NCBI GenBank assembly: GCA_019309815.1
Contig: JAFDFO010000027.1
Location: 1-14,191 of the forward strand
DNA length: 14,191 bases
Source of the DNA: Deltaproteobacteria bacterium
Lineage (GTDB): Bacteria > Desulfobacterota > Desulfobacteria > Desulfobacterales > C00003060
Reading direction: 5' to 3'
Shown here: in pieces, positions 1 to 7,261 of the stretch
Numbering within the stretch: position 1 is the stretch's first letter
How the letters are laid out: each line of letters opens with the position of its first letter
Made by a program: the position numbers and the translations under genes
Notes under the pieces: generated by a model
Database searches by the model: none
What the model was told of the DNA's origin: nothing
The model's input: only the letters and a program-made list of their open reading frames with translations

Positions 1-818
1 TCTTCCGAGCTATCTCGTCTTTTCTCAGTATGGCCGCCGCAGGTGATGATGTCTATGAGTGCCTTCCGGAAATCTCCGGTGTTGACCAGCCAGGCGTGGA
101 TGACTGCCGGTACCGTGTGGTAAATATATCCAGAGATGCCATTTCCCAGGTTCTGCGACTGGAGGAACTCTTCTGTCGTGCCTTCCCGCTCTGCACTTTG
201 CACAGCGTTGTTCACAAGAGTGAGGAACTCGCCGGCATTTTCATGGGACAACAGATGCTCGAGACGGGAAGAAAACGCCGTACCCTCCACCAAAGATGAT
301 GTGGCATCCATATGGGCTGCAACAGCAACAGCCAGGGCGCCGAAGTATGCTTTTGGATCAGTATGGCTGATGACCGTTGCCGATCTGACAAGTGCCTTCA
401 GCTTCTCGTCGTCGTCACCGTAGCACACGCCGATAATGGCACAGCGCATGGCGGGGCCATTGCCGGCTGAGAAGACCCCACTCTTTGTAGGTGGGAACCC
501 CACCCAAAGCTTCAAGATGGAGCGCAACGTTGCGAATCCAACCCCGGCCGGCAGCCCCAGGAGCCAGAACCGAAAACGGCGTGACAACTCTCGGGCAAAT
601 TTCTCTGGAGCACCGGCTGAAGCAATGAGTGATTGAGCGACAATGCAGGTGTGTTCGGTGTCATCAGAAACCATGCCCTTTGAAAACAGGAAATGGTAAC
701 GAGTTTTGTCCCTGAACAGGCGGGCCGATCGTTTCGGGCTAAGACCTTCAAACGACAGACCCAGGGCGTCGCCAACGGCTGTTCCCAAAATGCAGCCTGT
801 GATTGCTTCAGGATTCAT
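1..818 (-). CDS. ADP-ribosylglycohydrolase (DraG/ARH-like) family protein, partial
   Basis: I translated this frame by hand: it is open for 272 codons from an ATG at 818 to the left edge, so the 3' end lies outside the window. The family removes ADP-ribose from proteins or small molecules with a two-metal (Mg/Mn) centre. Visible signatures are an N-terminal G-x-x-x-G-x-AVGDALG stretch (residues 8-20), the metal motif SDDTE (51-55), GNGPAMR (119-125) and SHTDP (161-165). The usual GGDTDT metal motif near the C-terminus is expected at about residue 251, but the sequence reads GGHTEKRRDSSE there, so two ligands are changed and the following Gly/Ala-rich helix is absent. The gene may be damaged, or the extreme edge of the sequence may be unreliable. 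The start is the first ATG of the frame that gives a family-like N-terminus; its Shine-Dalgarno is weak. It lies 69 bp downstream of the DUF3267 gene on the same strand, perhaps in one operon. Confidence 0.8.
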   Translation of the reverse strand, partial: MNPEAITGCILGTAVGDALGLSFEGLSPKRSARLFRDKTRYHFLFSKGMVSDDTEHTCIVAQSLIASAGAPEKFARELSRRFRFWLLGLPAGVGFATLRSILKLWVGFPPTKSGVFSAGNGPAMRCAIIGVCYGDDDEKLKALVRSATVISHTDPKAYFGALAVAVAAHMDATSSLVEGTAFSSRLEHLLSHENAGEFLTLVNNAVQSAEREGTTEEFLQSQNLGNGISGYIYHTVPAVIHAWLVNTGDFRKALIDIITCGGHTEKRRDSSE

Positions 819-887
819 TCTTTTGGCCAATGTATGAGATATGTGGAGACGATCACAAAACCGTGACCCCCTCAGATCATACTGGGT

Positions 888-1397
888 CTATGATGTTTTG
901 ACGTCTTGCCAAACTTCGATGCCGTTTTTTGTGTCCTGGACAAGCACGGACCGTTCGTGTGGGAAGAGTTTGAGAAGAATCCAAATATCTCCCATAGATC
1001 CGATCGTATTAGTCATGAGACACAGAAAAACAAAGGTTCTGAGGAAACCAACTGCGTACAGGGCAATACATATTACGTTTAGAATGACTAACGGCGCGAG
1101 AGTGACTGCCATGAAATGTCCGCGGGGGACTTTTTTGTCGAAAGTGACGTAGAAAAACGGGGGCTTGATCCCGAAGATGGGTTTGTGACCAAAAAGAACG
1201 GCAACCCCACCGTGAATACCTTCGTGAAGAATGATGGTTGCGACGATAGCGCATGCCAGCCAGGCGAACAGCGCAGGCCGAAAAGTGAAATCAATGAATG
1301 GTATCCACGTGTTGATAAGGCCTGTGGCCACACCAATACATGTGCCATATGCCATGGCCTTGTTCCTTGAGTACGTGTAGTCAGCGATCTTGGTCAT
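888..1397 (-). CDS. DUF3267 family membrane zincin (putative metalloprotease)
   Basis: A protein of about 169 residues with several hydrophobic segments and a zinc-protease motif HEGIH (HExxH) inside the stretch LHEGIHGG. This is the hallmark of the DUF3267 'putative zincin peptidase' family, which resembles site-2-type membrane proteases. A downstream TNTIGSMGD segment fits the conserved Asn/Gly/Asp region that probably supplies a further metal ligand. Roughly four membrane segments can be picked out. The substrate is unknown. I chose the ATG at 1397 because GAGGTG lies six bases before it; a GTG at 1406 would add three residues. The gene is read away from era, with about 250 bp of divergent intergenic DNA between them, and lies upstream of the ADP-ribosylglycohydrolase gene. 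The family call is firm; protease activity is inferred from the motif alone. Confidence 0.82.
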   Translation of the reverse strand: MTKIADYTYSRNKAMAYGTCIGVATGLINTWIPFIDFTFRPALFAWLACAIVATIILHEGIHGGVAVLFGHKPIFGIKPPFFYVTFDKKVPRGHFMAVTLAPLVILNVICIALYAVGFLRTFVFLCLMTNTIGSMGDIWILLKLFPHERSVLVQDTKNGIEVWQDVKTS

Positions 1398-1577
1398 TTC
1401 AGGCACCTCAACCCAGATAGGCTCGTTTGACTTCGGGATTGGTCAGCAATTCGGCAGATTTTCCTTACGGCCTGTACTCAGTGTCGAGGAGATAATATAG
1501 AGGGGGGTAGTCTTCAACATTGATGTGGATGGGGAGACCTCACTGAAGTCCCGATTAAGCGGGAAGGGGGGCTTTGA

Positions 1578-1606
1578 TTGACACCACTGCATGGCTCCTT
1601 TATATT
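1578..1606 (+). promoter_or_regulatory. sigma70-type promoter for era
   Basis: A perfect -35 TTGACA (1578-1583), a 17-bp spacer and a near-consensus -10 TATATT (1601-1606). Transcription would start near 1613. This makes a TTG start for era at 1578 impossible and an ATG at 1623 unlikely (about 10 nt of leader), and favours the ATG at 1650. Confidence 0.65.
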
Positions 1607-1649
1607 TGGGTGCGGCATCATTATGCAGATAACAGGAAACGATGGGTTG

Positions 1650-2546
1650 ATGAATACTGAGACTTCATTCAAATCCGGGTTTATTGGGATTCTTGGTGCG
1701 CCCAATGTGGGAAAGTCGACGCTTATAAACCGGCTGCTCGGGCAGAAGATCGCCATCACGTCGGAAAAGCCCCAGACTACTCGCCACCGTATCCTTGGCG
1801 TGGCCCATCAACCAGGCGCCCAGCTGATCTTCCTGGACACACCGGGAATTCATCGGGCCAGGGGACCGCTGAATGTGCGCATGGTAGATGTGGCCCTGAA
1901 GGTTCTCGGGGATGTCGACCTGGTGGTGTTCATGACAGATGCGGTTTCCCCAGATGATCTTTCCGATGAAATCATCCTTCAATCTGTGAAGAAGAAAACC
2001 CTGCCTGTCATTCTTGTGATCAACAAGATTGACCTGGTAAACAAGGAGACGCTGCTTCCCCTGATAGAACACTGGGGTGACGTCTATCCCTTCCGGGCTG
2101 TTGTCCCGATCTCGGCGTTGCAGGGCGTTCAGATTGATGTGTTGCTGTCAGAGATGGTCGCCGTGCTCCCTGAGGGGCCACCGTATTATCCGGAAGAGAG
2201 CGTTACTGACTTGCCGGAGCGCTTTATCGCAGCTGAGATGATCAGGGAGAAGGTGTTTCGTCTGACGGGTCAGGAGATTCCCTACGGCGTGGCCGTAACG
2301 GTGGAGTCGTTCAAAGAGCGCCAGGAGAAAAACCTGATCGATGTTCAAGCCACCATCCATGTGGAACGTGATTCACAAAAACCGATCATTATTGGCAAGG
2401 GAGGAAAGCTGCTAAAACAGATCGGGGAGCAGGCGAGAGAGGATATCGAACGCATGGTGGGGTGCAAGGTTTTCCTGAAGTTGTGGGTCCGCGTGCAGAA
2501 AAAATGGACCCGTGATGAAAAGGCGATCAGAAGATTTGGATACTGA
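1650..2546 (+). CDS. era: GTPase Era
   Basis: Era is an essential GTPase that binds the 3' end of 16S rRNA and helps 30S subunit maturation. The 298-residue product has the normal length. The G domain shows G1 GAPNVGKS (residues 16-23), the switch threonines of PQTTR (41-45), G3 DTPG (63-66), G4 NKID (125-128) and G5 SAL (about 155). The C-terminal KH domain carries IIIGKGGKLLKQIG and ends in the usual KKW-RDE-RRFGY. The ATG at 1650 is preferred to in-frame starts further upstream because those lie within or just after the promoter, and because MNTETSFKSGF matches typical Era N-termini. The only oddity is GAPNVGKS in place of the commoner GRPNVGKS, a variant seen in other Era proteins. The next gene begins one base after the stop codon, which suggests translational coupling. 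Confidence 0.96.
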   Translation: MNTETSFKSGFIGILGAPNVGKSTLINRLLGQKIAITSEKPQTTRHRILGVAHQPGAQLIFLDTPGIHRARGPLNVRMVDVALKVLGDVDLVVFMTDAVSPDDLSDEIILQSVKKKTLPVILVINKIDLVNKETLLPLIEHWGDVYPFRAVVPISALQGVQIDVLLSEMVAVLPEGPPYYPEESVTDLPERFIAAEMIREKVFRLTGQEIPYGVAVTVESFKERQEKNLIDVQATIHVERDSQKPIIIGKGGKLLKQIGEQAREDIERMVGCKVFLKLWVRVQKKWTRDEKAIRRFGY

Positions 2547-2547
2547 G

Positions 2548-3390
2548 ATGGTTCTATCATTTCACCCGAATATTGTAGCCGACAAAAACATTTTGTGCGC
2601 AGGTCGGTTGCCAAACGATGAAGATCGCGCGGCCATTTCCCGGGCTCAGGCTGTCATCCTCCCCCAGGGGTGCAGGGAAGCCCTTTACAGGATGTGCCGC
2701 AATCACTGTCCTAACATCTTTCCTAACTATGATGCCCGCTTTGATTTTCCGGGCAAAGTCGGCCAGGCCAGGCTGTTTCAAAAGGTCGGAGCGCCGTTTC
2801 CCCATACATATCCCTTTGACACGGTCTCTGACTACTACAAGGGCTTCGGTGAAAAAGGTGGTACGGGTCCCCTTGGGTTGCCATGCATTTTTAAGCCTGA
2901 CTGGGGCGGCGAGGGGGAAGGGGTCTTTCAGGTCAAGACGGCCGAAGACCTGGAACAGGTCCTGAAAAAGGCCCAAAGCAACGAGCAAAGCGGACAGAAG
3001 GGTTTCGTGCTTCAGACCTACGTTCCTTCAAAGAATCGGAGTCTGCGAGTCGTGGTAATTGGAGATGAATTTTTCAGTTATTGGCGCGTCCAGGAAGATC
3101 CGTCGCAGTTCGTGACAAGCCTGAACGCAGGAGCAGTCATTGACCGTGATACCGACCCTTATCTGCAGAAAGCAGGTAGGGCTGAAGTGAAACAGTTCTG
3201 TATGGATACCAAAATAGACTTAGCGGGGTTTGATCTGCTCTTTCCAGAAGATGAACCAGAGACAGGGCCTCTGTTTCTTGAGATAAACTATTTTTTCGGC
3301 AGGCGGGGTCTTGGAGGGTCGTTTGAGTACTATGACTTGTTGGAGGAAGGCGTCAGATCGTGGCTAAACGGACTTGGATTAAGTCTTTGA
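2548..3390 (+). CDS. uncharacterised ATP-grasp family protein
   Basis: A 280-residue protein that looks like a RimK/ATP-grasp ligase. The N-terminal part (1-100) resembles a pre-ATP-grasp fold, with SFHP at the start and FPNYDARFDFPGKVGQ at about 58-73. The ATP-binding core shows FKPDWGGEGEGV (about 115-126), where the lysine and glycine-rich loop would grip nucleotide, then LQTYVPSKNRSLRVVVIGD (about 155-173). The Mg-binding end is LFLEINYFFGRRGLGG (about 262-277) with its Glu and Asn ligands. Such enzymes join a carboxylate to an amine or thiol; the substrate here cannot be told. I chose the ATG at 2548, just after the era stop (TGA-G-ATG), because it gives the N-terminus MVLSFHP; an ATG at 2512 would overlap era by 35 bp. 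The 3' end overlaps the convergent helicase gene by 12 bp. Confidence 0.8.
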   Translation: MVLSFHPNIVADKNILCAGRLPNDEDRAAISRAQAVILPQGCREALYRMCRNHCPNIFPNYDARFDFPGKVGQARLFQKVGAPFPHTYPFDTVSDYYKGFGEKGGTGPLGLPCIFKPDWGGEGEGVFQVKTAEDLEQVLKKAQSNEQSGQKGFVLQTYVPSKNRSLRVVVIGDEFFSYWRVQEDPSQFVTSLNAGAVIDRDTDPYLQKAGRAEVKQFCMDTKIDLAGFDLLFPEDEPETGPLFLEINYFFGRRGLGGSFEYYDLLEEGVRSWLNGLGLSL

Positions 3391-4695
3391 ACCCCTGCGG
3401 CTTTTCCTGTCGCTAAACTGTTGGCGTTGTTTCGTGGTCTTTTGTCTTCTTCCGGGGCGAGGGGCTGCAGGAGGGCGACTTGATACGGCCCTTTTCCGTA
3501 TCGGACGGGACCGTCTGGCTTGGTCCTTTTCATACCAATCGTCTTCGACCCATTCCACCTTTATCTTCTCTCCGATGAACTCTTCTACCGCTTCAAGATG
3601 GTAAACATAGGTCTCACACGCAAGCATGATCGCCTTTCCGCTTTTTCCGAGTCGACCTGTACGTCCGATACGGTGGACATAGTCTTCAGGATCCTGGGGG
3701 ATGTCGTAGTTGATGACGAGATCAATGTCTTCCACGTGGATGCCCCGGGATGCCACGTCTGTCGCTACCAGGATTTTTATCTCCCCCGCCTTGAACTGCT
3801 GCATGATTTTCAAACGCTTCTTCTGTGGAACCGTGCCAGTGATTCCGACCGCTGCGAAGCCATTTCCCCTCAACTTGCGGGCAATCATGTCGACGCCCGT
3901 TCGGGTATTGGCAAAGATGAGGAGGCGGTTCCCTGCCGCGCGTTTTAGGAGGCCGAGCAAGAGATTCGGCTTCACGTTGTTTCCTACATGGTACAGGACC
4001 TGGTCGATCTCTTCTACAGTGACCTTCTCGGGATCTGCGAAGACCTCCTGTGGATTGTTCATATACTCATAGGCAAGTTCCATGACCGAATACGACAGTG
4101 TGGCCGAAAAGAGCATGGACTGCCGCCTGGTATAGCGAGGCAGTTGTCTAAGGATGTAACGGAGATCTTTGATGAAACCCATGTCAAAGAGTCTGTCTGC
4201 TTCATCAATCACCAGGATACGCACGTTTTTCGGGGTGAAGACCTTTTGCTTCATGTAGTCAATGAGGCGGCCCGGCGTGGCGACCACGATATCGGTTCCC
4301 CTGCGAAGGGCATCTTGCTGTTTCTGGTAGTCGACGCCGCCGAAGACGGGCAACACCCTGAAATCGGTGTGGCTTCCTAAGAGCTTGGCCTCCTCACAGA
4401 TTTGGACTGTCAACTCCCGGGTGGGCGCAATAATCAGGGCGTGAGGTCCCGCCTTTTTTGGCTCAGGGTGCTTTACGAGATGATCGAATATCGTAATGAG
4501 AAAAGTTGCCGTCTTACCCGTGCCCGTCTGGGCCTGTGCCGCAATATCGCCTCCGTTCAATGTAACGGGGAGGGCCATGGCCTGGATCGGTGTGCACCGC
4601 TTGAAGCCTGCCGAGTCAATTCCCTTCAAGACCTGTTGCGGGAAGTCAAACTCGGTGAACAGGAGGCCTTCTGTTTCTATGTCCGAGGATTTCAT
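3379..4695 (-). CDS. DEAD-box ATP-dependent RNA helicase (RhlB/RhlE-like)
   Basis: A superfamily 2 RNA helicase that unwinds short RNA duplexes, probably in ribosome assembly or mRNA turnover. All motifs are present: Q motif CTPIQ, motif I AQTGTGKT, Ia PTRELTVQI, Ib TPGRL, II DEAD, III SAT, IV LIFANT, V ATDVASRGIH and VI HRIGRTGR. The core is followed by a Lys/Arg-rich tail of about 50 residues (RRSRPIRKRAVSS...), typical of RNA-binding extensions. The start is uncertain: the ATG at 4695 gives MKSSDIETEGLLFTEFDFP, close to RhlB-like N-termini. An ATG at 4719 and a TTG at 4755 are also in frame, and the TTG has the best upstream AAGGTGG. The gene is convergent with the ATP-grasp gene (12-bp overlap of 3' ends) and divergent from the HNH gene. 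The exact subfamily name is not secure. Confidence 0.95.
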   Translation of the reverse strand: MKSSDIETEGLLFTEFDFPQQVLKGIDSAGFKRCTPIQAMALPVTLNGGDIAAQAQTGTGKTATFLITIFDHLVKHPEPKKAGPHALIIAPTRELTVQICEEAKLLGSHTDFRVLPVFGGVDYQKQQDALRRGTDIVVATPGRLIDYMKQKVFTPKNVRILVIDEADRLFDMGFIKDLRYILRQLPRYTRRQSMLFSATLSYSVMELAYEYMNNPQEVFADPEKVTVEEIDQVLYHVGNNVKPNLLLGLLKRAAGNRLLIFANTRTGVDMIARKLRGNGFAAVGITGTVPQKKRLKIMQQFKAGEIKILVATDVASRGIHVEDIDLVINYDIPQDPEDYVHRIGRTGRLGKSGKAIMLACETYVYHLEAVEEFIGEKIKVEWVEDDWYEKDQARRSRPIRKRAVSSRPPAAPRPGRRQKTTKQRQQFSDRKSRRGSKT

Positions 4696-4845
4696 AAGGA
4701 TTTTGGAAATATAGAACATGTGGCGTGTATTTGCAAGGCAAACAGAAGATGGCAATTGCCACCTTTTGGCTTGAAATGTCGGGGACGCCTGGTTAGGGTG
4801 TGATCAGACATAAATTGGCCGTGCCCGTGGAACTCTGGGGCGGTG

Positions 4846-4877
4846 ATGGAGTATTGGAGTAATGGAGTACTGGGTCA
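4846..4877 (+). repeat. short octamer tandem repeat array (4 units)
   Basis: Four 8-bp units in tandem: ATGGAGTA, TTGGAGTA, ATGGAGTA, CTGGGTCA. The first three differ only at the first base; the last is diverged. The array lies between the divergent helicase and HNH genes. Unit length and unit number match the unrelated-sequence arrays at 7167-7256, so the same kind of repeat class may be involved. Confidence 0.7.
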
Positions 4878-4919
4878 TACTGAGCCGGCGTATGGCACAA
4901 GGCGCATGGAAGAAACCTT

Positions 4920-5285
4920 ATGCCTTTTGCCGGTCTGCATAGCCGTCTTCAGCTTTTTTCCCATGGGACGCGAGACATCTTGAATAAATTTACGACCGAC
5001 ATAGACGATGCCTTTATCAGCCGGGAGCGGCACAAGGCAAGAGAACTGAGGGGGTCTCAGTGGTGGAAACGTCAGCTGGGACAAGGCCGGTGCTACTACT
5101 GCAGGAGAGCTTTTCCCCCGAAGACCCTCACTATGGATCACGTTGTGCCTCTGACAAGGGGTGGGAAGTCGACCAGACGGAACGTGGTTCCTGCATGCAA
5201 GGAATGCAACAACAAGAAGAAGTATTTGCTGCCAATCGAGTGGGAAGAGTATCTGCAGTCTCTTACGGAGAATGGTATCGAATAA
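4920..5285 (+). CDS. small HNH endonuclease family protein
   Basis: A 121-residue protein with a compact HNH (beta-beta-alpha-metal) domain at about residues 58-103: CYYC, then MDHVVPLTRGGKSTRRNVV, then ACKECNNKKK. The two Cys pairs would hold a structural zinc, and His of DHVVP with Asn of RRNVV are the expected catalytic residues. The N-terminal 50 residues (SRLQLF...TRDILNKFTTDIDDAFISRERHKARELR) are charged and probably helical. Stand-alone HNH proteins of this size are often housekeeping nucleases of unknown role. No intron, phage or restriction genes are nearby, so I see no reason to call it a homing or defence enzyme. The start ATG has GGAAG eight bases upstream. The gene is convergent with ispH-ubiA, 57 bp away, and no clear terminator lies between them. 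Confidence 0.83.
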   Translation: MPFAGLHSRLQLFSHGTRDILNKFTTDIDDAFISRERHKARELRGSQWWKRQLGQGRCYYCRRAFPPKTLTMDHVVPLTRGGKSTRRNVVPACKECNNKKKYLLPIEWEEYLQSLTENGIE

Positions 5286-5342
5286 TGTCTTAAATGACGT
5301 CGGTTGATCGGGGGGGCCGGGTCTTCCTCGGGTAAGGAACGG

Positions 5343-7073
5343 TCAGGCAACGAGGCGCCACAGGGCTGAAACAACGGCCGTGAATACAAAGAGTGTTTCT
5401 ACCAGGAACTCAAATCTGAAACCGGGGACTACCCAGCGTCGTTCAAAGGCGACGAGGGTCGCTGCCATGTAGAATACCGACAGAATCATGCCGTAGGCCA
5501 GAGTGGTGGTAAGATGCATCAAGGGCGCTAAGAGGAGGGCCGCCAGAAAGATAGTCAGGATCTGTTTAAGTATACGAAACGTCCTCCTTTCGCCCAACAC
5601 TATGGGCAGACTTTCCTGCCCCACAATCCGGTCTCCCTGCATATCAAAAACATCAAAAAGGGCGGTTCGCACGAACGCCATGACCGATGCCCAGAGAGCG
5701 ACGAAGAGCATGGTCATGGTAATTTTGAGCGAGACTGCAAGGTGTGGCAGGACCGCTGTAACAATACCCCACGCGAGAGCAATCAATATCGTCTTGGAGC
5801 CGGGTACGTCACTGATTCGCTCGATTTTCTTCCCTATCTGAAGTCCTCCGGGGATGATTTTCACCTTGTAGAGAACGCCTAGAAGACTGATGATGCCCAA
5901 GATGAGGAACGGAACAGGCCCCAGAACAAATGCCATGAAGAGTCCCACCGCACCTGCAGCGACAGCCAAGATAAACAGGGTCCAGCGGTTGTCGTTATAG
6001 AAGCTTGCCCTGTCCGGATCGTTGTAGCGGACTGCCTCCCTCCCGATAAAATTGTTCAGTATATGCATGGAAAGCACATAGCACGTAGCCATAAGGGCGG
6101 ATGGAAAGCTTGGTACTGTGCCCGACAACAACGCACACGCATAGCTCAGGCAGCCAGCGCCCACGGCGAGATAGAGATTGCTCAATAACAGCCAACGCCG
6201 TACCCTGAATACTGCAAGGCGCCATCGTTTTCCCTTGTGAGGAAGCGCTTCAAGGGTTCTGTAAACATTTTTTATGACCCAGTTAGGCGTGGAAGCCCCG
6301 GCTGTAATTCCTATGGCATCCAACGGTTCGATTTCCTCGCAGTTGAGTTCTTCCTCGCTCTCAATATGAAAGGCTCGAATCCCTTCTTGCTCAACCACCT
6401 GTGCCAATCGCTTGGTGTTGCCGCTGTCATGACCGCCCACCACCACCACGGCATCCAGACTCGATGCCATCTCCCTGATTTCGGCCTGGCGTTTCAGCGT
6501 TGAATCACAGATTGTGTTGAAGATCTTGAAGTGAGGAAAACGCTCGACAATAGTGCGGGTAATACGATCAAAGAGGGCACCGTCTTGAGTGGTCTGAGCC
6601 ACCACAATGCTGCGTTCCAGCGGTGGAAGTCTGTCAAGATCGTCGGGGTGGCTGATAACATAACCCGTTCCCTCGGCATATCCCAGGAGACCCGCAATCT
6701 CGGGGTGGTCTTTGTCTCCAACAATGATCGTGGCCCACCCCTTTTTTGCATACTTGCTGATAATAGTCTGGACTTTGATCACCCTGGGACAGGTCGCGTC
6801 GATGACGGCACACCCTGCGTCAACGAGATTCTGTTTGACCTCGGGTGGCACCCCATGAGCCCGGATGACAACGCTTCCAGGAGTGGATCCAGCAACATCG
6901 TGGAGAACCGTCACGCCCTTTTCTGCCAGAATCTCGAGCACCTGAGGATTATGAATGAGCGGGCCGCAGGTGTGAATAGGGCCCTTCTGCGTGTTGGCGG
7001 CATCGAGGACCATCTCAACGGCTCTGCGAACTCCCATGCAGAAACCTGCTGTCTTGGCGAGCTTAACCTTCAC
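5343..7073 (-). CDS. ispH: fusion of IspH (HMBPP reductase) with a UbiA-like prenyltransferase
   Basis: Residues 1-277 are IspH, the [4Fe-4S] enzyme that reduces HMBPP to IPP and DMAPP at the end of the MEP pathway. The three cluster cysteines are present: C12 (GFCMGVRRAV), C95 (DATCPRV) and C189 (NTICDST). So are the substrate residues of RAHGV, DHPEI, TTQD and GITAGASTP. From about residue 285 the chain becomes a membrane protein with eight or nine hydrophobic segments and a UbiA-type second Asp motif, DVFDMQGD (474-481). The first UbiA motif (normally NDxxDxxxD) reads NNFIGREAV (340-348), so its usual aspartates are missing, although NDPDR follows at 351-355. The start is GTG at 7073, giving the standard MKVKLAKTAGFC; the Shine-Dalgarno is weak. 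The frame is open throughout, so the fusion is real unless there is a sequencing error. The isoprenoid acceptor is unknown. Confidence 0.93.
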   Translation of the reverse strand: MKVKLAKTAGFCMGVRRAVEMVLDAANTQKGPIHTCGPLIHNPQVLEILAEKGVTVLHDVAGSTPGSVVIRAHGVPPEVKQNLVDAGCAVIDATCPRVIKVQTIISKYAKKGWATIIVGDKDHPEIAGLLGYAEGTGYVISHPDDLDRLPPLERSIVVAQTTQDGALFDRITRTIVERFPHFKIFNTICDSTLKRQAEIREMASSLDAVVVVGGHDSGNTKRLAQVVEQEGIRAFHIESEEELNCEEIEPLDAIGITAGASTPNWVIKNVYRTLEALPHKGKRWRLAVFRVRRWLLLSNLYLAVGAGCLSYACALLSGTVPSFPSALMATCYVLSMHILNNFIGREAVRYNDPDRASFYNDNRWTLFILAVAAGAVGLFMAFVLGPVPFLILGIISLLGVLYKVKIIPGGLQIGKKIERISDVPGSKTILIALAWGIVTAVLPHLAVSLKITMTMLFVALWASVMAFVRTALFDVFDMQGDRIVGQESLPIVLGERRTFRILKQILTIFLAALLLAPLMHLTTTLAYGMILSVFYMAATLVAFERRWVVPGFRFEFLVETLFVFTAVVSALWRLVA

Positions 7074-7166
7074 AGGGGTTCAATTCCAAGGATCATCTTC
7101 CGATTAGTTGTAGTTAATTGGGGTACAATAAGTGTGTCATCTCCAATTGAGCAGGTGCGATCCCAG

Positions 7167-7256
7167 AGGGTTCAAGGGTTCAAGGATTCAAGGGTTCGAG
7201 TGCAAATGCTTTAAAAGCTACTGAAGGATCCAAGGGGTCGAGGGTCCAAGGATTCA
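7167..7256 (+). repeat. octamer tandem repeat arrays, left copy (4 + 4 units)
   Basis: Two blocks of four 8-bp units. Block 1 (7167-7198): AGGGTTCA, AGGGTTCA, AGGATTCA, AGGGTTCG. Block 2 (7225-7256): AGGATCCA, AGGGGTCG, AGGGTCCA, AGGATTCA. They are separated by 26 bp of unrelated sequence. The end of block 2 (7241-7258) is the perfect reverse complement of 7430-7447. Confidence 0.88.
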
Positions 7257-7261
7257 AGTGA

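Noticed and set aside
30..423. Two forward ORFs of 89 and 95 codons at the left end
   Set aside because: They lie opposite the minus-strand ADP-ribosylglycohydrolase frame, which is open for 272 codons and carries family motifs; the forward peptides are Ser/Arg-rich and resemble nothing.
876..894. Inverted repeat ATCATA-N7-TATGAT over the end of the DUF3267 gene
   Set aside because: Only six base pairs and AT-rich, with no T-run; too weak for a terminator or operator claim.
1578..1649. TTG at 1578 or ATG at 1623 as era start
   Set aside because: The -35 and -10 boxes occupy 1578-1606, so the TTG lies inside the promoter and the ATG at 1623 would have almost no leader; the residues before MNTETSFKSGF are not Era-like.
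4920..5285. Homing endonuclease or defence nuclease
   Set aside because: No intron, phage, methylase or toxin gene is near, and the neighbours are housekeeping genes; small solitary HNH proteins are common.
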